Of a stretch of 64,000 nucleotides of DNA, positions 44,769-57,184 are shown one piece after another. The DNA comes from Serripes groenlandicus. Its lineage: Eukaryota; Mollusca; Bivalvia; Cardiida; Cardiidae. Each line of letters opens with the position of its first letter. The first letter of the stretch is position 1. The notes under the pieces were generated by a model. The model made no database searches and had not been told where the DNA came from. It saw only the letters and a list, made by a program, of their open reading frames with translations. Both the position numbers and the translations under genes were made by a program. The stretch is from the NCBI GenBank assembly GCA_031761405.1, contig JASEVX010000007.1, positions 28,050,859-28,114,858 of the forward strand. Direction: 5' to 3'.

Positions 44769-46907
44769 CTGTACAGAAACATTTACTATAAAAGGGAAGA
44801 AATGTAGTACTGGGAGTTGACTATATTATTCGTTGCATGTTCTGGTAATAAAAGGCATCAAAGCTGTGAATTACTAAGGAGTTCATTTTTTGAATAAAGT
44901 TGGATAAAGTTGGAAACATTGTGGTAAAGGGAGAAGTTGTTCATTACGAGCAATTTCTCCTTTTGTCACTATGTTTTCAAAAGACGTCTACTGCAAAGGT
45001 GTCAGAAAGTGTCTGTAAATATATTGGAAAGGGTTAATACATGTTCTTTACATTTCGTTTTGGTTAAGGACATAATTAATTGTATTGAGTATACTTCTGT
45101 TTTGAATTTGAACTCAACTGATTAATATAAAAGTCTGCGAGCTGATCTAGGTAGATACATTACGCAGAGGCCATAGTGTTGGTTTTCTCAAAGGATATTT
45201 CTTTTCTCAAAATTAATCTTATTAAATACCTATTGGCCAAGAAATATGTATATATATGTTTAGTTTTGTAGTTATATGATAAGTGGAGACAATTCGTCTT
45301 GTGTTTGCTTTGCATCTGCAGCATTCAATCTTTGAAAACATTCATGAGTAATTTCTCCTTTAGACACTTTTCAAGTATATTCAACAAGTGTACACATTCA
45401 TTTATAGAGATCTTTCATGTTTTCAAGTTAAGTGCACCAGATTTTGAATATTTCCTATGTGAGAAATGGTTAAAATTGAAACTTCTAAACTACATTTTGT
45501 CATGATGTGAATTGTTCCCCACATTTAACAAATCTGCACCATAGGAGTTTCAACACATCTTATGATCTAGGCATGAATGTGAACATTCTTTATGGTATAT
45601 GAAAGTATATTATTATTAAATATAATTGAAATATTGCGATAAAAGCAGAAATTGTTCAAGTTCAATAATTTCTCCTTTTACCACAATGTCTTCAAAAGTC
45701 CTCTGCTGTATAGGGATCACAAAGTGTATATAAGTAGTTAGGTTTAATATCATAACATGTAGTAGCCGCTGCATGTAGATCTATTTTCCTTTACTGTTTC
45801 ATGTACATTCTTTCTTAGATAGTAGAAATGTCATTTTAAAAAAATGTCTGATGGTTTAGAACTGGTCTTTTGTTATCATTTCATAAATATAAGCATACTT
45901 TGAGACCTGTTTAACAGCACCCAATGTTATGAAGATATAGTAAATTGTTTATTGTTTTTAAATTTATAAGTCATCTGCTTTTATTTTAAGCTTAATAAGA
46001 TACTGTGTACATTAAGGTTTCCATGTTAAATTTTTTTATTTTAACATTCAAAAATAAAGTATAAGTTGTATATAATGTCTTTTCTTCTTGCTCCTTAATT
46101 TTATACTCAGTTGCCTTACCCTTTCTCAATTGCCTATCCTTTAATTCCTTTTTGATACAGATAAGAAAACATTGTAGCATTCTGAGAAAGTCATCTGCAG
46201 ATTGGTTGTATGTGGTATACATGTATATCAAGTTACAGCAGCAAAGAAATGCCAAAAATTATATCCGACTGCATTTACAATCGCCCCCCCTCCCCGGTCC
46301 GATCCGATCCGGTCCGGTCCGGTCCGGTCATACCAAGAATTTTGAAATTGTAGTAATTGCGCTTAGGATTTTGGTGAACACTACCGATTATCCCTGGTCT
46401 CGGCATAAATGAACGCCATTATTATGGACCAGTAGTACTGTTACAAGTTATCAAGCCTTCAAGGAACGCCGTGATAAAACTGATATATTGTTGAAAGTGT
46501 CATTAAACATCAATCAGACTGCGTGGATGCAGAGTCTAGTTTAGAACTGTATTGTGCCATAGGGGACATATCGTACCTCTTAGCATGGTCGAACTCATGT
46601 CATCTATGCAGCAATATCAAATAGTATTCAAAAGACAAATACCTTTCACAATTGTCACTCCATGTTTTTTGCGCATGTGGCCACGTATTCCAGATATTGA
46701 CGAATAAGTATTTGTACATACGGAACACAAATAACGACCCGTTTTACTCTCAGAGGGTTTTGTTTTCTGCTGCTTCTTTTTAGTACTAGTAACAATTTCA
46801 ATCTCCTCATCCGAAAACTCTATGTCACTGCAAGTGTAATCACCTAACAAATTATCAAGGTCTAGATCGTCATCCCAACTTAGAAAATCACTCTTAGAAT
46901 ACGCCAT
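43804..46907 (-). CDS. C2H2 zinc finger joined to transposase-like region
   Basis: Two minus-strand exons, 46643-46907 (ATG at 46907) and 43804-44768 (TAA), join in phase 1 (AAAG|GTATTT to TACAG|TTTCAG), giving about 409 aa. Residues 1-40 are acidic, 43-52 basic, and 61-82 form one C2H2 finger (C-x2-C-x12-H-x4-H). The second exon has features of the C-terminal part of P-element/THAP9- or hAT-like transposases: YISGYIVCALHKE and RGGLKIPSDNFYLFVRE. No full DDE core is seen. Inference: a transposase-derived protein, either a domesticated gene or a transposon fragment. Further exons in the 1.9-kb intron cannot be excluded. Confidence 0.5.
44895..45037. mobile_element. MITE right half
   Basis: Central hairpin through GGAAAGGGTTAA, in the intron of the zinc-finger gene. 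Older fragments follow at 45290-45480 and 45510-45745. Confidence 0.5.
46410..46515 (+). mobile_element. SINE tail fragment
   Basis: ATGGACCAGTAGTACTG and AACGCCGTGATAAAACTGA ... AAACATCAATCAGACT match the SINE tail. A (GGTCC)n tract at about 46297-46329 precedes it. Confidence 0.5.
46643..46907 (-). CDS. Zinc-finger exon of transposase-like gene
   Basis: 88 codons plus one base, donor GTATTT. The acidic N-terminus (WDDDLDLDNL) is followed by a Lys-rich stretch and YLCSVCTNTYSSISGIRGHM, which holds the first three zinc ligands (Cys61, Cys64, His77); His82 follows. Confidence 0.55.
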
Positions 46908-46919
46908 GATAAATTAATT

Positions 46920-48030
46920 AAATATACATGTAATCACGTCAACGAACATTCAAAAAATGGTTACTGTACTTACCAGTTATATGTTTTAAAGATGGCAAAA
47001 CATCATTAAAATATGTTTGTTAATCAGTCGCTCTTTGATGTCAGCAATTACCGTTTCTACCCATGCATTTTTTTTTCATCTATTCTGGCCCGCTTTTGGT
47101 GTTAATTATCAATAATTATTAATTTGCACAAACTGTTTATTTTCTAAGCGCACACTTTAAATAGACCTTAAGAAGTGGTTCATTGTCTTACATTCAAATC
47201 CACTTCAAATATACCTTTAGAAGTGTTTCATTGTCTTACAAATGAATTGTAAAGTTGAAAACTGTGAACTTGCTTAACATATTTTGAAATGTCGACTGCT
47301 GCAGATGCATCAAAGTACATATGTATAGGGATAAATGACAAATATCTGTGTTATATGTATGTTTATATGTTGCGCGGATAAACATTTATATCAGCGCCGA
47401 CTTTTATTTGAAAAGACAAGCATCGCTTCGATATAAATCTATCTGTTCTTTAATGTTTCAACATCGGCATCGTACATTCATTCATTATTTTGTTTTGTTT
47501 ACCCTCTCCGTGCAAAATTAACTATTTCGCGAGCATAAACTTGCCAAGACGTTGAGATTGATTATATACGTTGGTGTTTGTTCTTAAATCAGGATTTAAA
47601 CGCAACAAATCAGCGATTTACGGACAACACCTGCTTTTTCGTAACACAAAAGACGATGTCTTGGAATACATTTCAAACACACACACACACACTCGCCCTG
47701 ATAAATTACGTAATTTAACAAAATGGGAAGCAACGCGGTGTCGATTTAAACCTCTACAATACACAAAAACCTTATCGAGTTTTACATATCGACTTTTCCC
47801 TCGATAAAATGCGTACAGGTATGGTAGACCTCAGGACGACAAGTTAATATTGGATATCTGACGATTATCGTACAGTGACCTCACCCTATAATACACTCAC
47901 CCTGGTTTGAGCGAACTGAAAGAATGTAAAAGTGAGCATTTTAGGCATTACATTGGGCTCCTTAGAACAACCTTAAAACACGTCAAATAAATGTAAATGT
48001 AATTAATTTTTACATTAAAATAAGCGGGTA
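46920..48030. other. Region upstream of the zinc-finger gene
   Basis: No gene recognised. Contains a MITE fragment near 47290 and a (CA)n microsatellite at about 47682-47695. The promoter of the minus-strand gene should lie in its left part, but no motif stands out. Confidence 0.35.
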
Positions 48031-48044
48031 TGGGGTGCTTCATT

Positions 48045-48322
48045 GAATGGGGTTTTAATGTCGTTTTCAACAATTTTTCAGTCATATCACGGCGGCCAGT
48101 TCACCTACCCAATGTTTCTTGGCTTTCTCACACCAGTACTTAATACAACTTTCTTTCCAATCGATTTGCTGCTTTTCCACATAGACGGATATCCCATTAG
48201 TGGAAGACGAATGACGCTTGTTATAATAACTTTTTTTCAAATGTTGGCCTAGATCGGGTTCGAACTCACAGCTCCTGGATTGACAGCCCTCGTCGCTACC
48301 GATTTAGCTACCGGGGCTCGAT
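48045..48322 (-). mobile_element. tRNA-derived SINE
   Basis: Minus-strand head near 48322 (GAGCCCCGGTAGCTAAATCG ... GAGTTCGAACCC), tail toward 48045 (CGCCGTGATATGACTGAAAA ... TAAAACCCCA). Confidence 0.7.
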
Positions 48323-48557
48323 AGGTATGGAGTGAATACACCTATGACTTACCTGTACCACTAGTCAATCAAGTAATTAATTAGTTAATTAATAAATAAT
48401 TACTGTAACGAAAAAAACAGGTGATATTACCTACGGCGGGTATATATTTTCTCCATATTTATGTTTATAATTATCTTTATTGCCGCCACATGTATATATG
48501 TATTTTTACTTCTGGCAACAAACATATGTTTATATGCCAATAAACTATTTTGAAAAA

Positions 48558-50412
48558 CAAGGGATCCCCGGGATGGGGTCATTTTTTAACCCATGGCTAT
48601 AATTTGAACAATCTTGATGATGATGCTACATACCAAATATCAAAGGTTGGGCCCTCTTCTTTTAGATAAGAAGATTTAAAAAAAAAAAATCTCTATGAGT
48701 CTATGGAGAACAAGTGACCCCCGGGGAGGGGTAATTTTGACCCCAGGGTTATAATTTGAACAATCTTGGTAGTGGTCCACAATGATGCTACATACCAAAT
48801 ATCAAAGGCCTTGGCCTTCTACTTTTAGACAAGAATTTTAAAGTTTTTTCCATATACGAGTCTATGAAAAACAAGTGACCCCCGCAGTGAGGACATTTTG
48901 ATCCCAGGGCTATAACTTGAACAAGCTTGGTAGAGGTTCACTAGATGATGCTACATACCAAATATCTTTTAGACAAGAAGACTTTTTAATTTTTTCCCTA
49001 TATGAGTCTATGTCAAACAAGTGACCCCTGGGGAGGGGTCAAAATTGACCCCAGGGCTATAATTTGAACACTCTTGGTAAAGGTCCACTAGATGATGCTA
49101 CATACCAAATATCAAAGGCCTGGGTTCTCTACTTCTAGTCAAGAAGATTTTTAAAGTTTTCCCGCTATACGAGTCTATGTAAAACAAGTGACCCCCGGGT
49201 AGGGGTCATTTTTGACCCCAGGGCTATAATTTGAACAATCTTGGTAGAGGTTCACTAGATGATGCTACATACCAAATATCAAAGGCATGGGCCTTCTACT
49301 TTTAGACAAGAAGATTTTTAAAGTTTTTCCCCTATATGAGTCTATGTTAAACAAGTGACCCCGGGGAGGGGTCATTTTTGACCCTAGGGCTATACTTTGA
49401 ACAATCTTGGTAGAAGTCTACTAGATAATGCTACATACCAAATCTCAAAGGCCTGAGGCCTCTACTTTTAGACAAGAAGATTATTTAAGTTTTTTCTCTA
49501 TATGAGTCTATGTAAAACAATAGACCCCAGGGGAGGGGTCATTTTGACCCCGGGGCTAAAGTTTGAACAATCTTGGTAAAGGTCCACTAGATGATGCTAC
49601 ACACCCAATATCAAAGGCCTGGGCCCTCTACTTTTAGACAAGAAGATTTTTAAAGTTTTTCCCTATATGAGTCTATGTAAAACAAGTGACCCCCGGGAGG
49701 GGTCTTTTTTTACCCCAGGGCTATAATTTGAACAATCTTGGTAGAGGTTCACTAGATGATGCTACATACCAAATATGAAAGGCATGGGCCTTCTACTATT
49801 AGACGAGAAGATTTTTAAAGTTTTTCCCCAATATGAGTCTATGCTAAACAAGTGACCCCCGGGGAGGGGTCATTTTTGACCCCAGGGCTATAATTTGAAC
49901 AATCTTGGTAGAGGTTCACTAGATGATACTATATACCAAATATCAAAGGCATGGGCCTTCTACTTTCGGACAAGAAGATTTTTAAAGTTTTTCCCCTATA
50001 TGAGTCTATGTTAAACAAGTGACCCCCAAGGAGGGGTCATTTTTGACCCCAGGGCTATAATTTAAACAATCTTGGTAGAGGTTCACTAGATGATGCTACA
50101 TACCAAATATCAAAGGCATGGGCCTTCTACTTTCGGACAAGAAGATTTTTTTTTAGTTTTGGTTAATTTCCCCTTTTTTGTTGCCATGGCAGCCAAAGTT
50201 CTGCATGGAATAGAATTTTTTGAACAAGTTTGAAAGAGATCCACCCAAGGAACATTCCTGTAAAATTATTTTGAATTTGGTTAATTGGTGTAGGAGGAGA
50301 AGTCGTTTGTAGGAAAATGTGAACGGACGGGCGACGACGACGACGACGACGGACGACGGACGGTGAGCGATCACAAAAGCTCACCTTGCACTTTGTGCAT
50401 AGGTGAGCTAAA
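48558..50412 (-). mobile_element. Composite element, about nine 165-bp cores
   Basis: Units contain GACCCCAGGGCTATAATTTG, AGATGATGCTACATACCAAA and TATGAGTCTATGTTAAACAA. The 5' end on the minus strand is TTTTAGCTCACCTATGCAC at 50412, inside a MITE, preceded by a (CGA)n tract at 50333-50353. Confidence 0.75.
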
Positions 50413-50634
50413 AAGCCGTCGGCTGCAGAGGCGTCAGAAAGCGAATATATGAGGTTAAACTTAAAACCAAGCTAACTAAATACCTCTTAAAAAGGGCATA
50501 ACTCTGGAAGTCGTTGAAAAGTTAAAAAGGGTCTGCTATATTTTCATGATAATCACCTTTAACACAATTTCAAGACACTAGTAGGTATCTGAAAACTGAG
50601 CCACAAAACAAGCAATTTCTATTTTTCTCATGAC

Positions 50635-50864
50635 TTAACCCTTTCCCTCATATAGACGCTTTCTGACGCCTCTGCAGCAGACAGCTTTTTTGAATACATA
50701 GTGACAAAAGAAGAAATTGCTCAAAACGAGCAATTTTTCCTTTTGCCACAATGTTTTCCATTTTAGTCATAGATTATCCATTCAATTATAGAGATTTTCT
50801 ATTTTTTGATAAAATATGTTCAAAGTCGTCTGCTGCAGCATTGTCGTATGAGGTAAAGGGTTAA
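50635..50864. mobile_element. TTAA MITE
   Basis: Complete copy, mirrored at 62864-63094 and, in interrupted form, at 25446-27570. Confidence 0.8.
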
Positions 50865-51163
50865 CTATACATCAAAGTCATACTTATTTTTTTTCTTCTG
50901 ATGTTTTCAAAAGTAGAAACTGTAAAATGTAATATTGGGTCAACATTAAATAAGTCCTTTCCCACATGCAGAGACATTTTGACACCCACCTCTGCAGCAG
51001 ATGACTTTTGAAAATATTTTTCCAAAAGGAGGGCAAATACAGCCAGACATGGTTTGGTGAACTGGTTGCCATAATATGAGAATTGCCCATAACGGTCTTC
51101 ATTTTTATCAATAAATAATATCTATTAAGAATCAATTAGCTATATGTTTTCCATCAATCTAGG

Positions 51164-51230
51164 TCAACTAAGCTCATCTGACAAGTCATCATCAAAATTT
51201 TCGAAAGCAGGCTCTGGTCTTCTATATGAT
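51164..51230 (-). pseudogene. Copy of TIMMDC1-like exon 7, shorter tail
   Basis: Acceptor TTAATTTCAG, open frame to TGA. The acidic tail reads DDDLSDELS, lacking four codons present in the plus-strand gene. Confidence 0.7.
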
Positions 51231-51356
51231 CTGAAATTAATTTAATATACTTGAAATTGAAAGTCAATTAAATTTTGTTATGGTTTACATTATTTGATAT
51301 TGAGAGCGGTTGATTCTGAAAACAGCTGTCAGAGGGAAAAACTTGAAATATTAAGT

Positions 51357-51880
51357 ATTATCACATAACTTGCACTCCAGGAGTGACATAAAGCAATGAC
51401 ATAATTATCATATGTAACTAGTTACATAAATAGCCGACTCACTCCAGTGTGACGTCACTTTAAATGACATCATATTGTTTACAATTGTTCTGAATTTCGG
51501 CATTTATAAAAATATTGTTTAAAGAGAATAAATCTACATAAATGAAATGTTATAAGTACCTTGTTGCTAATTTTGTATAAAATCAAAAGGTTATTAATAG
51601 GGACTACATTTTACAGTGGAAGTATGCATTTGAACTTCGGGGTGAACTTCGGTCACTGTTTATATGAGGACGAAGAAATATCGATTTAAAGATTGAAAAC
51701 AATCTTTTTATGGTGTTATGTGATAAATAGAATCTTACATTCGTATTATTTGGTATTGTTTTTATGAAACTCGTCGACTGAAACGAATATGACGCTCGGC
51801 AGAGCCTCGCGTCATATTATTTCAGTCGACTCGTTCCATAAAAACAATATCAAATAAGCACTCATGTAAGATCCTCTATT
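51357..51880. mobile_element. 524-bp hairpin element with 8-bp duplication
   Basis: Flanked by TATTAAGT on both sides; the left duplication copy (near 24700) has one TATTAAGT and no insert. It includes a long hairpin (51723-51880, stems about 75-80 bp, loop near CGGCAGAGCCTCG). An 8-bp duplication suggests a hAT-type origin. Mirrored in the other palindrome arm at about 61853-62378. Confidence 0.75.
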
Positions 51881-52267
51881 TATTAAGTTAAATTCTGATA
51901 CGGAGTTAAAAAACATTGTGTGGGAAAAAGAGAAGTTTGTCATTTTGAGTAATTTTTCCTTTCCCTACACTATTTTCAAAACATATCTACAGCAAAGGCT
52001 TCTAGGTTAGTCATTATGAGGTAAAAAATTAACTCAAAGATCCAAAGATCCAAATTTTGAAAACATTGTGTCTTTAAGAGAAACCATGAATTATTAACAA
52101 TTTCTCCATTTGTCTCAAATGTTTTCAACTCTTTTCAATAAAATCAGTCACAGATATTTTCCATATGTTTGTCTAGATGTTTTCAAAGTTGCAGATTTAT
52201 TGTATACATGAATATGGGAAAGCGTAAAAAAAAAATCATTATATTGTGTCATGATGTGAGGTCACCA

Positions 52268-52497
52268 ATAACCCTTTCCCTCATACGACAATTCTGCAGC
52301 AGATGACTTTGAACATATTTTGTCAAATAATTGAAAATCTCTATAATTGAATGGATAACCTATGACTAAAAGTGGAAAACATTGTGACAAAAGGAGAAAT
52401 TGCACGTTTTGTGCAATTTCTTCTTTTGTTACTATGTTTTCAAAAAGCCATCTGCTGCAGAGGCGTCAGAAAGCGTCTATATGAGGGAAAGCTTTAA
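52268..52497. mobile_element. TTAA MITE
   Basis: Near-complete copy (left ATAACCC, right CTTTAA), mirrored at about 61232-61459. Confidence 0.75.
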
Positions 52498-52616
52498 TTG
52501 AAAAGTTAACCCAATGTAATATATTTAGAGCCGTCTGCTTTCAAAATATCTGAGACAAAACTTGCAAGTTTATCTATTTGTATGCTGTTTTATGGGGTTT
52601 TCAATAGCATTTCAGT

Positions 52617-53371
52617 CATGTCACTACGTAAGTCACCAGTACTGCTATGTCACTACGCGAGTCACCAGTACTGCTATGTCACTACGCGAGTCACCAGTAC
52701 TGCTATGTCACTACGCGAGTCACCAGTACTGCTATGTCACTACGCGAGTCACCAGTACTGCTATGTCACTATGTAAGTCACCAGTACTGCTATGTCACTA
52801 CGCGAGTCACCAGTACTGCTATGCTACTACGTAAGTCACCAGTACTGCTATGTCACTACGTAAGTCACCAGTACTGCTATGCCACTATGTAAGTCACCAG
52901 TACTGCTATGTCACTACGTAAGTCACCAGTACTGCTATGTCACTACATAAGTCACCAGTACTGCTATACCACTACATAAGTCATCAGTACTGCTATGTCA
53001 CTACGCGAGTCACCAGTACTGCTATGTCACTACATAAGTCACCAGTACTGCTATGTCACTACGCGAGTCACCAGTACTGATATGTCACTACGCGAGTCAC
53101 TAGTACTGCTATGTCACTATGTAAGTCGCCAGTACTGCTATGTCACTATGTAAGTCGCCAGTACTGCTATGTCACTACGTAAGTCACCAGTACTGCTATG
53201 TCAATATGTAAGTCACCAGTACTGCTATGTCACTACGCGAGTCACCAGTACTGCTATGTCACTATGTAAGTCACCATTACTGCTATGTCACTACGCGAGT
53301 CACCAGTACTGCTATGTCACTACGTAAGTCACCAGTACTGCTATGTCACTACGTAAGTCACCAGTACTATA
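52617..53371 (+). repeat. 29-bp satellite array, about 26 copies
   Basis: Unit TCACTACGYRAGTCACCAG followed by TACTGCTATG. Variants ACGCGAG, ACGTAAG, ATGTAAG and ACATAAG are interspersed. The array begins inside a SINE-like tail (TTTCAGTCATGTCACTACG). Confidence 0.95.
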
Positions 53372-53385
53372 TTATAATTATATAC

Positions 53386-53760
53386 CCCCGATCATGAGCA
53401 TCAAGAAGGAAAGGCACAACTACCATTTTCAAAGTCATAAGTATGACCCAACCGCCCGGCGTCCCAGGTGTGATCCCCAGTCGTGGCATGACAGTCGTGG
53501 CATGACAGTCGTGGCATGACAGTCGTGGCATGACAGTCGTGGCATGACAGTCTTGGCAGAGTACCTTTGGGCAAGGCACATTAACTAGCCTAGAACTGGT
53601 TTGTTTACCCAGGGATCATTAATATGTGAACTGTTGCCATGATACAACTGAAATAATGTTGAAAAATGTGTAAAACCCCAATATAGCATGACCCAACCAG
53701 GGATTAACCCTGGTCTCCAGTTCTTGTGGTGGACGCTTTAACCACTAACCTACAGGGGCA
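53386..53760 (-). mobile_element. SINE with short GTCGTGGCATGACA repeats
   Basis: Minus-strand tRNA-like head near 53760 (GTAGGTTAGTGGTTAAAGCG, GGGTTAATCCC), a tail GGGGTTTTACAC inside, then the core shared with 9058-9292. The core holds five 14-bp units (CAGTCGTGGCATGA) at about 53478-53550, missing in the mirror. Confidence 0.65.
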
Positions 53761-54228
53761 GTTGATGTTACAGAGTTGAAAATATTGTTGAAAAGTGAGG
53801 AATTGCTGTACTGCAAGCGTCATCTGGCAGACAAACTCTTTTTACCTACAATGCAGTTTTCTGCTTTTTCGAATTGAGCATCACTTGTATGAAATGAATA
53901 ATATACCAGGGTGAAGAATTATACAATTTTGATACTGCTCATTATTGTATTTTCAAATGTGTAGACACATTTTGACACAGCTTCAGCAGATGACTATTGA
54001 AAACATTGTGGCAAAAGCAGTATTGCTCAAAATGTTGTCATCTCTAATCAGTAATTGTACTTTCAGTTGTAGATACTATCCATAATTTTAGTTCACATAA
54101 TATATGTTCAAAGTTGTCTGCTGAAAATTTGTCATATGAAGGAAAAGGATAACCAATATCTCACATTGTTTACACAAGTTCTAATTGCAGACTGTTAAAA
54201 ATTGTTTGTAAAAATGAATTGGACATAC

Positions 54229-54330
54229 CTTTCTTGTTTAACCAATTGAAAAACAGCTTTTCTGTTTAAAACATCTTGTGTATATCCCGTTGAACGAAGG
54301 AAAAAATAAAGGCAAGTACCAGTCACAAGT
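54229..54330 (-). pseudogene. Copy of TIMMDC1-like exon 6
   Basis: 102 bp with intact acceptor and GTATGT donor. I saw no difference in sequence from the plus-strand exon at 23685-23786. Confidence 0.7.
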
Positions 54331-55346
54331 CTGAAAAATCAAAGGTACAGTACGGGTTAACCCTTTCCCACATAGAACAAATCTGCAGCAGGTGACTTTG
54401 AACATGTTTCGTCAAAAAATGGAAAATCTCTATAATTGAATGGATAACCAATGACTAAAAGTGGAAAACATTGTGGCAAAAGGAGAAATTGCTCGTTTTG
54501 AGCCTCAGCTAGGTCATCTTATAAACTTGTACCATTTTACCATTTACCTGATATCATATTGTTACAGCTTTCTGCCTTAAAACATTAGGAAAGTTGAAAG
54601 TGTGCCTCAGATACTCAGTTAAAAACATTGAGAGAAAGGAATAATTGCCTCATTTCTTCATTTTCTACAATGCTTTCAAAAGGAATATATGCTTCTTAAA
54701 CTGTCTGTTTCTATGGAAGGGTTAAACAGTCATATACTGTATCATAGATTAGATAATATAACTTAAGTACTATCCACAATTGCTTCTTAAACTTATCAAA
54801 AAATTGGGAGTTTTGTTTTACTAGAAATAATAGAGCAAGGTCAGGCAAGGAAATTGTTTATGCATCAAATAGAAAGTCAGGCGAATATGTTCTGAGATTA
54901 AGATGTTTAAAGTTTCTTTTTTAGGCATGATAACACTAATTGGTTTATGGTCATAACACTCCAGATGCTTCCTGCTTCCATAATGCCTTTAGTACTGGTT
55001 AGTAAACAGGGAAGAGACCAGATCAGACTTGGTGGAAGTACAGATTCATCCAGTTCTTCACTATTTGGTAACCCTTTCCCACTTATAACAATTATGCAGC
55101 AGACGACTTTGACCCTATCTATGTAATAATATGGAATATACACATAATAGTGTAATCATCAAATTGAGTTGAAACAAAAGGATAAATTGGTCATTATGTT
55201 CTCAAAAGTTGTTTGCAGCAGAGGCGTCTATAATATGTGGAAAAAAGGTTAAACCCAGAAGATCTTTCTTCATGATGTGACATACTATGGGTCATATAAA
55301 GATGAAATGTACTGTATATATCTAGTAGTGATGTTACAAGACTTAC

Positions 55347-55425
55347 CCAAAGGTCCCTGCAATAACACCTCCAGCAAACACACCTTTTGGAACCAGTTGA
55401 AACCGGTACAGACCTCCTGATATGC
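55347..55425 (-). pseudogene. Copy of TIMMDC1-like exon 5
   Basis: 79 bp with intact splice sites. The loop reads FQLVPKG where the other copy reads FQLGPKG. Confidence 0.7.
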
Positions 55426-56307
55426 CTGCATGAAGAAAAGGAGCAAATCCGGACTCCATTTAAAAACAAAATTCACCCCTCCAGCAAAATCATCCAAAAA
55501 ACACACCAATAAGACCGGTCATGGGTCGATCTCCAGCTAGGTCATACCAAAGACTTTAACAAGAGAGTCGCAAGCGAAAGCTCATTTGCTTTTTTTAAGT
55601 AGAAAAAGGGGCATTACTGAATAATTATTAAAACCAGAGTTATGTGACTTGGTATAGACATGCATAATATTTCTAGGAACATGTGTACCAACTTTCATTT
55701 TATGTTATTTACCCCAGTTTTTGAGTTATGAGGTACCATTAAAGTTTTATGACAAAGCAGACCCTGACGACTACACTAAGGGTATCACAATACCCCGACT
55801 TTTTTTCTTCGAAAAACAGACAAGCTAAAAATGGAAAATACTTGCTTTCGTTTCTTTGGTGCTCTGTATCGTGAAGATAGCTTTATGAATGACTCATTGG
55901 TGTCAGGATAAATGGACCAGGAGAACTGGTAACTTACCCAGGAAACGTCGTGATATAACTGAACATTTGTTGAAAGTGGCGCAGAACACCATACAAACAC
56001 AAATAAGACAATCAAAACTCAAGGATTATGAAAAGACTTGTCATCTATCAACAAAGTTTAGTTAGTTTAAACTTCAAGAAATATACAATGGAGAAATAGA
56101 TTTGACTGAAAGATCATAGCTTATTTTAGGTCTTGATTTACAGGAAGCATGGTGAATATTTTACATGTTCAGAACATATCATCTGTATAACTTATCATAA
56201 AAGAGAGTGGAGAGAGCAAAAGAGAGATAAAGAAGGGTAGGTGCGCGTATCGGAGGTTAGTTAATGTATATGTCAAATATACAAAGTTTGCCAACTGGAT
56301 TTTTTTA

Positions 56308-56530
56308 AATAACCCTTTCCCCCATACGATAATTCTGCAGCAGACGACTTTGAACATATTTTGTCAAACAATAGAAAATCTCTATAACAAAATGGATAAC
56401 CTATGACTAAAAGTTGAAAACATTGCGGCAAAAGAAGAAATTGCTCGTTTTGAGCAATTTTCTTCTTTTGTCACTATGTTTTCAAAAAGCCGTCTGCTGC
56501 GGACAGCATCTATATGAGGGAAAGGGTTAA
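56308..56530. mobile_element. MITE, right copy only
   Basis: Full-length copy with ATAACCC left and TTAA right. Not obvious at the corresponding left position near 19070-19260, so it may post-date the duplication. Confidence 0.6.
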
Positions 56531-56694
56531 TGATTTTTGCACACTCTACAGTTGCCAACCACAGGTTGACAACATAAGATTTATAGAAAATGTCCTTATT
56601 TTTGTTGAGACAGTTTCAAAGTCGTTTGCTTCCTGGGTCAAAGTTCCAGTGACTTAAAAAGTTTGATAGATATACAATGACCTTTAAGACTTAC

Positions 56695-56762
56695 CAAATC
56701 CCATCGCAAAATGAAAAGGACTTGATTCATTTCTATAAACAGTAACACATTTTTCTATTAAT
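56695..56762 (-). pseudogene. Copy of TIMMDC1-like exon 4, acceptor lost
   Basis: 68 bp, frame open, donor GTAAGT intact. The two bases before the exon are AA instead of AG (56763-56764 read TT on the plus strand), so the canonical 3' splice site is gone. Confidence 0.72.
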
Positions 56763-56961
56763 TTGAAATAGAAAACAGGAATATTCATTTTTAATTAACA
56801 ACAACTGTTTAATTGATATGATCGTTTTTAGATTCGTCTCCCTTGAAAAAACTTAGTAAGAAAATGTAATATAAACAGATTTTTTTTTATAAAGAGTTGA
56901 AACAGGTTTTGTCGCCTAGATGATATGAAATGACGTCACATATATAATATCACCACATAAC

Positions 56962-57184
56962 TTAACCCTTTCCCTCATATAGATGCTTTCTGACGCCTCG
57001 ACAGCATTTTGAAAACATAGTGACAAAAGAAGAAATTTCTCAAAACGAGCAATTTCTCCTTTTGACACAATGTTTTCCACTTTTAGTAATAGGTTAACCA
57101 TTCAATTATCGAAATTTTCCATGTTTTGACAAAACATGTTCAAAGTCGTCTGCTGCAGAATTGTTGTAAGAGTGAAAGGATTAT
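56962..57184. mobile_element. MITE (mirror of 18566-18791)
   Basis: Near-complete; left TTAACCC, right end degraded (GAAAGGATTA). Confidence 0.65.

Larger units (their letters stand above)
48558..53990 (+). repeat. Palindrome arm 1
   Basis: Mirrored by 59279-64000, centred near 56.9 kb. Matching landmarks: composite repeat end 50412/63327, exon 7 copies 51230/62498, hairpin element, 29-bp array, SINE 53386-53760/59497-59835. Confidence 0.85.

Noticed and set aside
45992..46255. 87-codon minus-strand ORF with Lys/Glu-rich middle
   Set aside because: Overlaps an old MITE fragment at its 5' end, low complexity, no supporting signals.
50153..50384. ORFs with poly-Val or poly-Arg runs near 50.3 and 63.4 kb
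   Set aside because: They translate a (CGA)n microsatellite at the start of a composite repeat.
52617..53371. CRISPR-like look of a 29-bp repeat array
   Set aside because: Units abut directly with no spacers, the sequence is eukaryotic, and no cas-like genes are present; it is a minisatellite.
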